From assembly GCA_046263755.1 (NCBI GenBank), contig JBJYZC010000009.1:56745-120744 (forward strand): 64,000 nt of DNA, written 5' to 3'. This stretch comes from Lachnocurva sp029100405 (lineage in GTDB: Bacteria; Bacillota; Clostridia; Lachnospirales; Lachnospiraceae). Shown here one piece after another: positions 1 to 8,552 of this stretch; position 1 is the first letter of the stretch, and the number at the start of each line of letters is the position of its first letter. Both the position numbers and the translations under genes were made by a program. The notes beneath the pieces are model-generated. The model worked only from the letters and a program-made list of their open reading frames with translations. It was not told where the DNA came from and searched no databases.

Positions 1-2
1 TG

Positions 3-1013
3 GTTAAGGCCGGCATCTATGTTCTTTTCCGCCTGGCACCGGCAATGCACGGAACCATTACGGGAGCCATGATTTCCTTCGTCGGCGGCTTTACCTTCCT
101 TGCAGCATCCTTTATGGCAATCGCCCAGAGCGATGGCAAGAAAGTTCTGGCTATGTCCACCATCAGTAACCTCGGTCTGATGGTTGCCTGCGCAGGTATG
201 GGAACGCCGGAAACCATCTGGGCCGGTTCCTTCCTCATGATCTTCCATGCGGTATCGAAGTCCTTACTTTTCCAGGATATCGGTGCTACCGAGAACTCTC
301 TCGGATCTCGTGACGTTGAGAAGATGCACGGACTGCTTTATCGTCTGCCCATGCTTGCAACCTGCATGTTCATCGGTATTGCCGGCATGTTCCTGGCACC
401 TTTTGGTATGTTGATTTCCAAGTGGTCCGCACTCCGGGCATCTGTTGATGAGAATAACATCATCATGACTCTGATGGTGGTCTTCGGTTCTGCTACCACA
501 TCCTTCTACTGGACCAAGTGGCTGGGCAAACTGATCGCTGTTACCAATGAGAAACCGGTCAAGGATATCACAAAGCCCAATGAAAAGATCTCCATCGTCA
601 TCCATACGGTCATGATGATTGCCCTTTGTATCTTCGTTCCGCTTCTTACGACGACTTATGTACAGCCTATGCTGAACGAGATGTTCACCTCCGGAAAGGG
701 AGCACAGGTTCTTCCGACCTCCATCCTCTACCTTCTGGTTCTTCTGATCGTCTTCGTCTTCCTGGTACCGGCTGTATCCTACCTCTTCTCTAAGAACATG
801 AAGGCAAATGAAAAGCTTTCTTATATGAGCGGTATCAATACGGGACACGATGACGGATTTGTAAACTCCCTGGGAGAAGAGACCAAGCTTCAGCTTTCGA
901 ACTTCTACTTCAAGGATGTCTTCGGACAGAGAAAGCTCATGCTTCCCTGCCAGCTTCTGACAGCTTCCGTTATCATTGTTATGCTCTGCATGATTATAGG
1001 AGGTGCATTCTAA
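3..1013 (+). CDS. echA: Ech hydrogenase subunit A, NuoL/MrpD-like (5' partial)
   Basis: This is the C-terminal part of the large membrane subunit of an energy-converting group 4 [NiFe] hydrogenase, homologous to antiporter-type subunits of complex I. The open frame runs back to the window edge; its first visible residues are VKAGIYVLFRLAP, the conserved lysine helix of this family, so the true start lies upstream. Further family marks are DGKKVLAMSTISNLG and HAVSKSLLF, with several hydrophobic helices. It should move protons or sodium ions across the membrane, coupled to ferredoxin-dependent H2 formation. The next gene follows after one base. Identity is secure from family motifs and from the echB-F genes behind it; a NuoL/HyfB-type name would describe the same fold. 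Confidence 0.93.
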   Translation, partial: VKAGIYVLFRLAPAMHGTITGAMISFVGGFTFLAASFMAIAQSDGKKVLAMSTISNLGLMVACAGMGTPETIWAGSFLMIFHAVSKSLLFQDIGATENSLGSRDVEKMHGLLYRLPMLATCMFIGIAGMFLAPFGMLISKWSALRASVDENNIIMTLMVVFGSATTSFYWTKWLGKLIAVTNEKPVKDITKPNEKISIVIHTVMMIALCIFVPLLTTTYVQPMLNEMFTSGKGAQVLPTSILYLLVLLIVFVFLVPAVSYLFSKNMKANEKLSYMSGINTGHDDGFVNSLGEETKLQLSNFYFKDVFGQRKLMLPCQLLTASVIIVMLCMIIGGAF

Positions 1014-1014
1014 G

Positions 1015-1881
1015 ATGGTTACAAGAATCATTCTTATCCTTTGTTATATTTTACTTGCACCGTGCCTCGGCGGAATCCTGGAGGGATTTGACCGTAAGAT
1101 CTCCGCACGTATGCAGGGACGTATCGGACCTCCGATCCGTCAGCCTTTCTTCGATGTCATAAAGCTCTTTAAGAAGCAGTACATTGTCGTAAACCACTCC
1201 GTACATTTTCTGCTTTTAAGCTATGCAGCCCTTATGATCCTGACCGGCTGCATGTTCTTCGGCGGAACCGACCTTCTGCTTTGCTTCTTCGTGCTTTCCA
1301 CTGCAGCAACCTTCCTTTACTTTGCTGCAGTCATCACCAATTCTCCTTACTCCACGATCGGAGCACAGAGAGAACTGGTTCAGATGATGGCATATGAGCC
1401 GGCCGTACTCCTTACGGCAGTTGGTTTCTATCTGGCAACCGGATCCTTCAATGTCTCGAACATTGTGAATTCCGATTACAGCCTGATTGTGAAGATGCCC
1501 GGTTTCTTTATCGCATTCGTTTTCATCCTGACCATCAAGATGCGGAAGTCCCCCTTCGATACCTCAGCATCCCATCATCCTCACCAGGAGCTGGTCAAGG
1601 GTATCACAACAGAAATGGGCGGCAAGAACCTCGGTGTATTCAATGTTACAGAATGGTATGAGAATGTCTTCCTTCTGGGCGTAATTGCACTCTTTATTAT
1701 CAATAAGAATCCCTGGAGCTATCTGGCAGCAGTTCTTGTAATTCTGGCTGTCTACTTCCTTGAGATCCTGATCGATAATACCAGCGCCCGTGTAAAGTGG
1801 GAACTAATGCTGAAGATGACCTGGTTCATTACCCTGCTTTGTTCCGGTTTGAACCTCCTCATTCTGATGCTGGTTCGTTAA
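1015..1881 (+). CDS. echB: Ech hydrogenase subunit B, NuoH-like membrane anchor
   Basis: A 288-residue polytopic membrane protein of the NuoH/HycD family, which anchors the catalytic module and forms part of the ion path near the electron-transfer interface. The N-terminal loop carries the family signature QGRIGPPIRQPFFDVIKLFKK at about residues 32-52, and further loops contain AQRELVQMMAYEP and RKSPFDTS. I chose ATG 1015 because AGGAGG (998-1003) sits 11 bases before it; a GTG at 1003 would overlap that site. It follows echA by one base and is followed by an 82-base gap containing a perfect hairpin. Confidence 0.93.
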   Translation: MVTRIILILCYILLAPCLGGILEGFDRKISARMQGRIGPPIRQPFFDVIKLFKKQYIVVNHSVHFLLLSYAALMILTGCMFFGGTDLLLCFFVLSTAATFLYFAAVITNSPYSTIGAQRELVQMMAYEPAVLLTAVGFYLATGSFNVSNIVNSDYSLIVKMPGFFIAFVFILTIKMRKSPFDTSASHHPHQELVKGITTEMGGKNLGVFNVTEWYENVFLLGVIALFIINKNPWSYLAAVLVILAVYFLEILIDNTSARVKWELMLKMTWFITLLCSGLNLLILMLVR

Positions 1882-1904
1882 GCAAAATGCAAGAATCTTT
1901 CACC

Positions 1905-1932
1905 TGGTCTATATTTCGAGAAATATAGACCA
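1905..1932 (+). other. Perfect hairpin in the echB-echC gap
   Basis: A 12-base arm TGGTCTATATTT (1905-1916) and its exact complement AAATATAGACCA (1921-1932) enclose a 4-base loop. No T-run follows, so it does not look like a simple terminator. It lies 23 bases after the echB stop and about 30 bases before echC. It may mark an mRNA processing or stability boundary between the membrane and soluble subunit genes, or it may be an operator; the role is inferred. Confidence 0.7.
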
Positions 1933-1963
1933 AAGTGAGAACTATTTCTCTGGAGGAAATAAA

Positions 1964-2461
1964 ATGGCAAATGTAAAGAGATCGCCCTGGCTCATCCATT
2001 ATGATGGATCGAGCTGTAACGGCTGTGATATCGAGGTCCTGGCCTGCCTGACCCCGGTTTATGATGCAGAGCGTCTTGGCGTCGAGAATACCGGAGACCC
2101 TATGCAGGCGGATATCCTTCTGATCACCGGAGGAATCAATGCCCAGGCTGAGCCGGTTGTGAAACAGATCTATGACCAGATGCCCCGCCCCAAGGTTGTA
2201 GTAGCAGTAGGTGTCTGTGCCTGCACAGGCGGCGTCTTCAAGGATTGCTACAATATCAAGGGTGGAGCGGATACGGTCATTCCTGTTGATATCTATGTAC
2301 CGGGCTGTGCAGCAAGACCTCAGTCCATTATCGATGGAATTATTCAGGCAAGAGACCTCTTCCAGAAGCGTTCACAGGAGCACGATGCTCTTGTGAAGGC
2401 CGGAAAGACCTATGAGGATCTGAAGAAGGAAGAGGCAAAGAAGGAGGAAGAGAATGGCTGA
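1964..2461 (+). CDS. echC: Ech hydrogenase small subunit, NuoB-like
   Basis: A 165-residue NuoB-family small subunit that holds the proximal [4Fe-4S] cluster next to the [NiFe] site. Cluster ligands are visible as SSCNGCDIE (Cys18 and Cys21), the VGVCACTGGVF segment and VPGCAARPQ. A strong Shine-Dalgarno (GGAGG) precedes ATG 1964. The last 20 or so residues form a Lys/Glu-rich tail (KKEEAKKEEENG at the end) that is not needed for the NuoB fold. The stop overlaps the start of echD by 8 bases, which suggests translational coupling. Confidence 0.94.
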   Translation: MANVKRSPWLIHYDGSSCNGCDIEVLACLTPVYDAERLGVENTGDPMQADILLITGGINAQAEPVVKQIYDQMPRPKVVVAVGVCACTGGVFKDCYNIKGGADTVIPVDIYVPGCAARPQSIIDGIIQARDLFQKRSQEHDALVKAGKTYEDLKKEEAKKEEENG

Positions 2462-2930
2462 GGTTATCAATGCTGGAAACGTTCAGATTGAAGTCCCTCT
2501 GGAGCAGCTTCTGATGGAAGTGATGAAGATGAGAGACAGAGGTCTGCGTTTTGACCAGGCTTGCGCTGCTTATGTCAATGAGAAGTTCGAATTGTCTTAT
2601 TCCTTCTCGGATGATGACGCTTATCGCTTTGAAAATATCCGTGTTGTCATCGACCTGGATCAGGAAGTTCCTTCGGTATCCAATATTTATCCGGCAGCTG
2701 TCTTCTATGAAAATGAGATGCGGGAGCTTTTCGGCGTCCGGATTGAGATGATCACCTTTGACTTAAATGATAAACTCTACCGTCTGGGCAAGGATGTCCT
2801 TCATCCCATGCTTCCGGAAGCCGGTAAGAAATTGATGGCTGAGAAGATGGAAGAGGATAAGGAAAAGGCAGAACAAGAAAAGGCAGAAGCAGATGCAGCT
2901 GATGTGAAGGAAAACGGAGGTGAACAGTAA
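2454..2930 (+). CDS. echD: Ech hydrogenase subunit D, NuoC-like
   Basis: A 158-residue protein of the 30-kDa NADH dehydrogenase/NuoC family, the soluble partner of the NuoD-like large subunit. The family core appears as YPAAVFYENEMRELFGVRIE at about residues 83-102. The final 35 residues are almost entirely Lys, Glu, Ala and Asp and should form a charged helix outside the core. The gene overlaps echC by 8 bases and its TAA overlaps the echE ATG by one base, so the set is tightly coupled. Sequence similarity is low in this family; the assignment rests on motif plus position in the operon. Confidence 0.88.
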   Translation: MAEVINAGNVQIEVPLEQLLMEVMKMRDRGLRFDQACAAYVNEKFELSYSFSDDDAYRFENIRVVIDLDQEVPSVSNIYPAAVFYENEMRELFGVRIEMITFDLNDKLYRLGKDVLHPMLPEAGKKLMAEKMEEDKEKAEQEKAEADAADVKENGGEQ

Positions 2931-4009
2931 TGGGTAAGAGAAGTGTTGTTCCTTTCGGACCGCAACACCCGGTTCTGCCGGAGCCGATTCATTTGGATCT
3001 GGTCATCGAAGATGAGAAGGTCATCCAGGCCATTCCCAATATCGGATTTATTCACAGAGGTCTGGAAGGCCTGACCGATAAGCGTGATTTCAAGCAGATG
3101 TCTTATGTCATTGAGAGAACCTGCGGAATCTGCTCCTTCGGACATGGCCTCGGCTATGTAGAAGCAGTCGAGAAGATCATGAACGCGGAAGTTCCGACCC
3201 GTGCCAAATATTTAAGAACCATCTGGGCTGAGCTAGCCCGTATGCACAGCCATTTACTCTGGCTTGGACTCATGGCAGATGCTTTCGGCTTCGAGTCCCT
3301 TTTCTACCAGGCATGGAGGATCCGTGAGCGGGTCCTGGATCTTCTGGAGATGACGACCGGCGGTCGTCTGATCTTCTCCGTCAATGAACCCGGCGGAGTC
3401 CTTCGTGACATCAATGCCGATCAGGAGAAAGAGATCTTAAAGCAGCTGGATGAGATGGAAGCAGAGCTGAAGGAAGTTGAGAAGACCTTCCTCCTGGACT
3501 ATTCCGTACAGTCCCGTTTGAAGGGCGTCGGATGTCTGACCAAGGAACAGGCTCATGACCTGGGCTGCTGCGGACCTTTTGCAAGAGCATCCGGTTTGTC
3601 TTATGATATGCGGAAACTCGGCTATGAAGCTTATGGCGATCTGGATTTTGAACCGATCATCTCGAATGATGGTGATTCCTATGCCCGCTGCGAAGTGCGT
3701 GTCAAGGAAGTCTTCCAGTCCATCGATCTGATCCGTCAGGCCTTCGCCAAGATGCCGGCCGGTGAACTTTCCAATCCGGTCAAGGGTAACCCGAACGGTG
3801 AGTATTTCAACCGGATCGAGCAGCCCAGAGGAGAGGCTATCTATTATGTCAAGGCAAATGGCACGAAGAAACTGGATCGTTTCAGACTTCGTACTCCTAC
3901 TTTCGCTAACCTGACCGGCCTCTGCGAGATGCTGAAGAACTGTGAGTATTCCGATGTCGGAATCCTGGCTCTGACCATCGATCCCTGCATCAGCTGTACC
4001 GAGAGATAA
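2930..4009 (+). CDS. echE: Ech hydrogenase catalytic large subunit, NuoD-like
   Basis: The 359-residue catalytic subunit carrying the [NiFe] active site for proton reduction and H2 oxidation. The two nickel-binding pairs are visible: ERTCGICSFGH (Cys65 and Cys68) and the extreme C-terminal DPCISCTER (Cys353 and Cys356). The protein ends three residues after the last cysteine, so there is no C-terminal extension for a maturation endopeptidase to remove, and no such protease gene is seen nearby. It starts within TAATG overlapping echD and is followed 14 bases later by echF with AAGGAGG between. Presence of both CxxC pairs separates it from the respiratory complex I subunit. Confidence 0.96.
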   Translation: MGKRSVVPFGPQHPVLPEPIHLDLVIEDEKVIQAIPNIGFIHRGLEGLTDKRDFKQMSYVIERTCGICSFGHGLGYVEAVEKIMNAEVPTRAKYLRTIWAELARMHSHLLWLGLMADAFGFESLFYQAWRIRERVLDLLEMTTGGRLIFSVNEPGGVLRDINADQEKEILKQLDEMEAELKEVEKTFLLDYSVQSRLKGVGCLTKEQAHDLGCCGPFARASGLSYDMRKLGYEAYGDLDFEPIISNDGDSYARCEVRVKEVFQSIDLIRQAFAKMPAGELSNPVKGNPNGEYFNRIEQPRGEAIYYVKANGTKKLDRFRLRTPTFANLTGLCEMLKNCEYSDVGILALTIDPCISCTER

Positions 4010-4023
4010 GGAGGAGCTTTTCA

Positions 4024-4497
4024 ATGAGCATTATGAAATTTGCGCCGACTATGCTGAAGCAGCTCTTCTCCAAGCCGGTAACCAAGAATTATCCTGCGGA
4101 GCCCATACAGTATCCGGAAGGCTCCCGGGGACATATCGATATCGATATTCAGCAGTGCATCAGCTGCGGACTCTGCATGATCAATTGTCCTTCCGCTGCC
4201 ATTAAGGTAGATAAGAAGGAGAAAACATGGACCATTAATCGTTTTGACTGTGTACAGTGTGGTCTGTGCGTCAGGGTCTGCCCTAAGAAGTGCCTGGCTC
4301 TGAATCCCGGTTATCAGACTCCGGGACCGGAGAAATTCACCTATTCCCAGACGCATATCATGACGGAAGAGGAGAAGAAGAGGGCTGCTGAGGCAGAAGC
4401 CAGAAAGCAGGCCGCAATCAAGGCTGCCATGGAAAAAAAGAAGGCAGCCGCAGCAGCTGCTGCAGCAGCAAATGCTGAGAAGAAACCGGAAGCCTGA
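4024..4497 (+). CDS. echF: Ech hydrogenase ferredoxin-like subunit, NuoI-like
   Basis: A 157-residue polyferredoxin of the NuoI family that passes electrons from reduced ferredoxin to the small subunit. Two [4Fe-4S] motifs are visible: CISCGLCMINCP (Cys45, 48, 51, 55) and CVQCGLCVRVCP (Cys76, 79, 82, 86). After about residue 118 the chain becomes a Lys/Glu/Ala-rich helix ending in a run of nine alanines and EKKPEA, a tail not required for the family fold and similar in character to the tails of EchC and EchD. It is the last structural gene of the operon; a terminator-like structure follows. Confidence 0.94.
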   Translation: MSIMKFAPTMLKQLFSKPVTKNYPAEPIQYPEGSRGHIDIDIQQCISCGLCMINCPSAAIKVDKKEKTWTINRFDCVQCGLCVRVCPKKCLALNPGYQTPGPEKFTYSQTHIMTEEEKKRAAEAEARKQAAIKAAMEKKKAAAAAAAAANAEKKPEA

Positions 4498-4528
4498 GAG
4501 AATCAAAAATCCAGGGATTTGTAACGGG

Positions 4529-4593
4529 AAGGATGTGAAAGCGGGAGAATCCACGCAAGTGGCGGGGGTTATGAGCTTTTGCATCCTTTTTTT
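4529..4593 (+). terminator. Terminator with nested hairpin after echF
   Basis: Arms AAGGATGTGAAAG (4529-4541) and CTTTTGCATCCTT (4576-4588) pair over 13 positions, counting two G-U pairs, and a run of seven T (4587-4593) follows. Inside the 34-base loop CCAC GCAA GTGG (4551-4562) forms a second hairpin capped by a GNRA-type tetraloop. It should end or attenuate the ech transcript before hypF. The nested fold is more elaborate than a plain terminator, but I could not match it to a known riboswitch. Confidence 0.68.
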
Positions 4594-4633
4594 ATCATAT
4601 TAAAAGTTTTGAAAGTTGAAAGGAAAACTGATT

Positions 4634-7189
4634 TTGCAGAAGTCGCTTGAAATTACAGTATATGGCATGGTGCAGGGGGTCGGCTTCCGTCCCTTTGTGG
4701 CCGGCCTGGCCGATGAGATCGGTATCTCCGGCAATGTCCGAAATTCGGGCGGCATTGTGCATATCAGAGCTTCCGGAGCAGAAGATCAGCTGGAGGTCTT
4801 CTTAAAAAGACTGCGATCGGATGCTCCAAAGGAATCTCATATTGAGAGAATCGATTGCCAAGAGGCAGAGCCAAAAGACATGGATCCCGCGGATCTCGTA
4901 AACTCCACGGATCTCAAAGGTCCCAAGAACGAAAAGTGTGGAAAGAACGGAAAAATGCGATCGGGCGGCCGCTCAGAGGGGACTGACCGAGGAGCGAAAA
5001 ATCCCTCATTTACAATCATAAGAAGTACCCGGGATCATGACCGGATCCGTCTTTTGCCGGTTGATATGGCAACCTGTCCGACCTGTGAGAGGGAACTTCT
5101 GGATCCCAATAACCGGCGTTACCGCTATCCCTTCATTTCCTGTACGGTCTGCGGTCCCCGTTTCTCGATTCTTAAGGATATTCCCTATGACAGGGACCAT
5201 ATCACCATGGATAAGTTTCCTATGTGCAGGGATTGCGAGACGGAATATCAAAGGCCCGGTGACCGCAGGCGTCATGCCCAGACCATCGCCTGCCACTCCT
5301 GCGGACCGGTTCTCAGATCTCTGGAACGAAAGATTGACCATGAGATCCAAGTCAGTAGCCGCGAGGATGCCCTGCAGCGGGCCATCGCCTGCCTCCGGGA
5401 GGGTAAGGTCATTGCAGTAAAGGATATCGGCGGTTTTCATTTTGCCTTCCGGCCGGATGATGAGAAAGCGGCAAAACGGCTTCGTGTCTGGAAAAACCGG
5501 GAGCGAAAGCCCTTTGCAGTGATGTTCCCGGATCTGCCCTCCATCGAAAAATACTGTAAGGTCAGCCCCAGGGAGAGGGAACTCTTACAGTCCAACGCCC
5601 GTCCGATCGTCCTCCTTCGACAACTGGATCGAAGCCTCTGGCCGGAAGTCTCTAAGGAAAGCGACCGAATGGGGGCTATGCTTCCCTCGAATCCCCTGCA
5701 GATCCTGCTTCTCGGTCAGGTCGGGCCATTGGTGATGACCAGCGGCAACCGTGGCGGTGAGCCGATCGCCATTGACAGCAGCGGCTTGATCAAGGATTTG
5801 AAGGATGGCTTTCCGGATCTCATCCTGGATCATGACCGGGAGATCCTCACGCCGCTGGACGATTCGATCTATCAATTGTCCGGGGATCAGGTCCAGATCC
5901 TTCGGCGTGCCCGCGGTCTTGTTCCGAATCCGGTCTGGATCTCGAGGAAATGTAAGGCGGACACATTCGCTTCCGGCGGCGACCTGAAGAATTCCTTTGC
6001 ATTAGGTAGAGACAATGCGGTCTATTTATCCGGTCATTTCGGCGATCTGACCTGGCGGGCCTGTCAGGAGGCCAGGGAACGATCCATTGAAAATATGGAG
6101 AGACTTTTGGACATTCATCCGGAACATTTTGCCGGAGACCTGCATCCTATCTATATTTCTTCCCGGAAACTTATGAAGATGGCGGGAGAACATCCTTATT
6201 TCTTCTACCAGCACCATCTCAGTCATGTGGCAGGTGTTCTGGCAGAATGCCATCTGACCGGAGACTGCCTGGGTCTGGCATTGGATGGCACAGGCTATGG
6301 CAGTGACGGCACGATCTGGGGAAGTGAATTTCTTCGCATCCGCCAGCTTTCCGGAGAAGATGGAATCAAAGGTCGTGAAGCAATGGAAGACAGGCTCCTC
6401 TGGCAGCGTGTGGGATCCCTGGTACCCATCCGGCAGATCGGCGGGGACGAGGGTGCGAAAGATGGAAGAAAGAGCCTCTTTTCTTATCTGAAGAAGGCTT
6501 CAGAAGAGGGTATCTGCACGGAAAGCAAAGGAAAAGATCTCTTGGGTGGCTTCTATTCCGAACAGGAATGGCAGCTTCTGGATGCAGCTTACCGATCCGG
6601 GATCAATGCTGTGGAATCCACTTCCATGGGACGGCTTTTTGATGCGGCAGCTGCCCTGTTGGAAATCAATGATCGAAATCATTATGAAGGAGAAAGTCCG
6701 ATTCGCCTGGAGACAGAAGCCAATGAATGTGCTATTCTAAAGAATACGGAAAATGTGGCATCGCTTTTTAGCGAATCAAAAGCTCTCGAATCGAAGGCAG
6801 ATCGGCCGAAAGGGATGGGACAAATAAGTTTATCCTATCTTAGAAAAGAGGGCGGATTGCTTCGTATTGACGGACCGGCCATTCTGTATGACCTTATGAT
6901 GGAGAAAGTAAGCGGACACTATTCCAAAGCTGAGCTTGCTTTCCACTTCCATCAGAAATTGATCGAAGCCATTGCAGAGATGACAGAAGAACTGGCGGAT
7001 CCGACAACGCCGATCGCTCTGGCCGGCGGGACTTTCTTAAACCGGATCCTTTTCCAGGGCTTAAAAGGAAGGCTTACGGCGCAGGGCTACAAAGTTTATT
7101 GTAACTGTCTGGTTCCGCCCGGAGATGGCGGACTTTCCCTCGGACAGATCTATCTCTCGACCTATGATAAGGTAGAAGAACTTGATTAG
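4634..7189 (+). CDS. hypF: Carbamoyltransferase HypF
   Basis: HypF converts carbamoyl phosphate and ATP to a carbamoyl group placed on HypE, the precursor of the cyanide ligands of [NiFe] hydrogenase. Order of domains: acylphosphatase (GMVQGVGFRPF near the N-terminus), zinc-finger segments (CPTCEREL, CTVCGPRF, CRDCETEY, CHSCGP), a YrdC-like domain, and a Kae1-like domain with HHLSHVAG and LALDGTGYG. I prefer TTG 4634 because AAAGGA lies 9 bases upstream; the in-frame TTG 4616 has no clear site. At about 851 residues it is longer than the usual 750 or so, with a polar low-complexity linker after the acylphosphatase domain (about residues 80-125) and two further insertions in the last third. 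hypC follows after 15 bases. Confidence 0.94.
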   Translation: MQKSLEITVYGMVQGVGFRPFVAGLADEIGISGNVRNSGGIVHIRASGAEDQLEVFLKRLRSDAPKESHIERIDCQEAEPKDMDPADLVNSTDLKGPKNEKCGKNGKMRSGGRSEGTDRGAKNPSFTIIRSTRDHDRIRLLPVDMATCPTCERELLDPNNRRYRYPFISCTVCGPRFSILKDIPYDRDHITMDKFPMCRDCETEYQRPGDRRRHAQTIACHSCGPVLRSLERKIDHEIQVSSREDALQRAIACLREGKVIAVKDIGGFHFAFRPDDEKAAKRLRVWKNRERKPFAVMFPDLPSIEKYCKVSPRERELLQSNARPIVLLRQLDRSLWPEVSKESDRMGAMLPSNPLQILLLGQVGPLVMTSGNRGGEPIAIDSSGLIKDLKDGFPDLILDHDREILTPLDDSIYQLSGDQVQILRRARGLVPNPVWISRKCKADTFASGGDLKNSFALGRDNAVYLSGHFGDLTWRACQEARERSIENMERLLDIHPEHFAGDLHPIYISSRKLMKMAGEHPYFFYQHHLSHVAGVLAECHLTGDCLGLALDGTGYGSDGTIWGSEFLRIRQLSGEDGIKGREAMEDRLLWQRVGSLVPIRQIGGDEGAKDGRKSLFSYLKKASEEGICTESKGKDLLGGFYSEQEWQLLDAAYRSGINAVESTSMGRLFDAAAALLEINDRNHYEGESPIRLETEANECAILKNTENVASLFSESKALESKADRPKGMGQISLSYLRKEGGLLRIDGPAILYDLMMEKVSGHYSKAELAFHFHQKLIEAIAEMTEELADPTTPIALAGGTFLNRILFQGLKGRLTAQGYKVYCNCLVPPGDGGLSLGQIYLSTYDKVEELD

Positions 7190-7204
7190 AAAGGAAGACA
7201 AATT

Positions 7205-7426
7205 ATGTGTGTTGCATTACCGGGAAAGGTAATACAGGTAATGCCTAAGGACCGAAAGGCCCGGGTAGATTTCAATGGAAATACAGTAGATGCCAGGACC
7301 GGCCTGGTGGAGATCCGGGAGGGAGATTATGTCCTGGTTCATGCGGGCTGTATCTTACAGAAAATGTCACAGAGTGAAGCAGAGGAAATGACCGAGCTTT
7401 TCGCCAGTCTGGAGGGCATTGGCTGA
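7205..7426 (+). CDS. hypC: Hydrogenase assembly chaperone HypC
   Basis: A 73-residue HypC/HybG family chaperone that carries the Fe(CN)2CO unit with HypD to the hydrogenase large subunit. It begins MCVALPGKVIQV, with the essential Cys2 directly after the initiator methionine. The gene is 15 bases behind hypF and almost touches hypD. Its client here is most simply EchE. Family, length and position all agree. Confidence 0.96.
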   Translation: MCVALPGKVIQVMPKDRKARVDFNGNTVDARTGLVEIREGDYVLVHAGCILQKMSQSEAEEMTELFASLEGIG

Positions 7427-7427
7427 C

Positions 7428-8477
7428 ATGGACCTTTCGAAAATCAAAGAAGAACTGAAACATTACGATGGAGAAGATGTTCAGATCATGGAGGTCTGCG
7501 GCAGCCATACCGGTGCCATCGCAAAAAACGGAATTCCGGGTCTCTTGTCCGACCATATTCATCTCTTGTCCGGGCCGGGCTGTCCGGTCTGTGTGACTCC
7601 TTCTTCCTATGTCGATAAGCTTCTGGAGCTGGCGATGGATCCGAAAAACTGTATTGTGACCTTCGGCGATCTGATCCGTGTTCCGGGTTCGACCAAAAGG
7701 ACCTTATCTACGGCAAGAGGAGAGGGTGCCAGAGTGGAGATGGTCTATTCTCCGATGGACACCATTGAATTCGCAGAAAAAGACCCGGATACGACTTATA
7801 TTTTCGCAGCCGTCGGTTTCGAGACGACGACGCCGGTCTATGCCCTCTTAGTGGATGAGATCATCCGCAGGGACATAAAGAATATCAAGCTTTTGACCGC
7901 AATCAAGACCATGCCGGAGGTCATCCGTTATCTGATGGAATCCAAGGCCCCGATCGATGGTTTCCTGGCTCCCGGTCATGTCTCCGTTGTCACCGGGATC
8001 CATGTTTATGAGCCCATTGCAGAAGAATTTCAGATTCCCTTTGGCGTTGCCGGTTTTCAGGGAGAGGAACTTCTGACGGCAATTTACGGCATTGTGAATG
8101 CCAGGGGCTGCGGCAAGGTGATGAATTTCTATCCCTCTGTTGTAAAGGACGATGGCAATCCGGCGGCAAGAGCTTTGATCGATCAGTATTTCGAGAAATA
8201 CGATGCAGCATGGCGGGGTATGGGCATCGTGCCAGGGTCTGGTAAGATTCTGAAGGAGGAGTACAGGGATCTCGATGCCGGAAGTCTTGGCCTGGATCAG
8301 GATCATAAGGCCAATCCGGCCTGCAGCTGCGACCGGGTTCTGATGGGGAAGATCCGTCCCTATGATTGTCCCCTTTTCGGCAAGGTCTGCACGCCCCTGA
8401 ATCCCCAGGGTGCCTGCATGGTCAGTACCGAGGGCTCCTGTTTTTCTTATTTTTCCAACCATCGTCATGACAGATGA
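7428..8477 (+). CDS. hypD: Hydrogenase iron-cyanide assembly protein HypD
   Basis: HypD is the [4Fe-4S] scaffold on which the Fe(CN)2CO group is built with HypC and HypE. Visible motifs are MEVCGSHTGA (Cys24), GPGCPVCVTP (Cys52 and Cys55), GFETTTP, and a C-terminal cysteine cluster with CSCDRV, YDCPLFGKVC and GSCFSY. The ATG at 7428 has GGAGG 12 bases upstream; an in-frame TTG at 7419 overlaps the end of hypC and lies only 3 bases from that site, so the start is slightly uncertain. The 349-residue length is usual for the family. Confidence 0.95.
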   Translation: MDLSKIKEELKHYDGEDVQIMEVCGSHTGAIAKNGIPGLLSDHIHLLSGPGCPVCVTPSSYVDKLLELAMDPKNCIVTFGDLIRVPGSTKRTLSTARGEGARVEMVYSPMDTIEFAEKDPDTTYIFAAVGFETTTPVYALLVDEIIRRDIKNIKLLTAIKTMPEVIRYLMESKAPIDGFLAPGHVSVVTGIHVYEPIAEEFQIPFGVAGFQGEELLTAIYGIVNARGCGKVMNFYPSVVKDDGNPAARALIDQYFEKYDAAWRGMGIVPGSGKILKEEYRDLDAGSLGLDQDHKANPACSCDRVLMGKIRPYDCPLFGKVCTPLNPQGACMVSTEGSCFSYFSNHRHDR

Positions 8478-8552
8478 GGGGAAATACAGACAAGGAACAT
8501 TGCAACGAAAAAACGAAAAACGATCGATCCGCATCGAAAGGCAAGGTAAAAC

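Noticed and set aside
264..1031. 255-codon minus-strand frame opposite echA
   Set aside because: It lies fully inside echA/echB on the other strand, its composition (many His, Asp and Arg) is that of an antisense shadow, and no ribosome site was seen.
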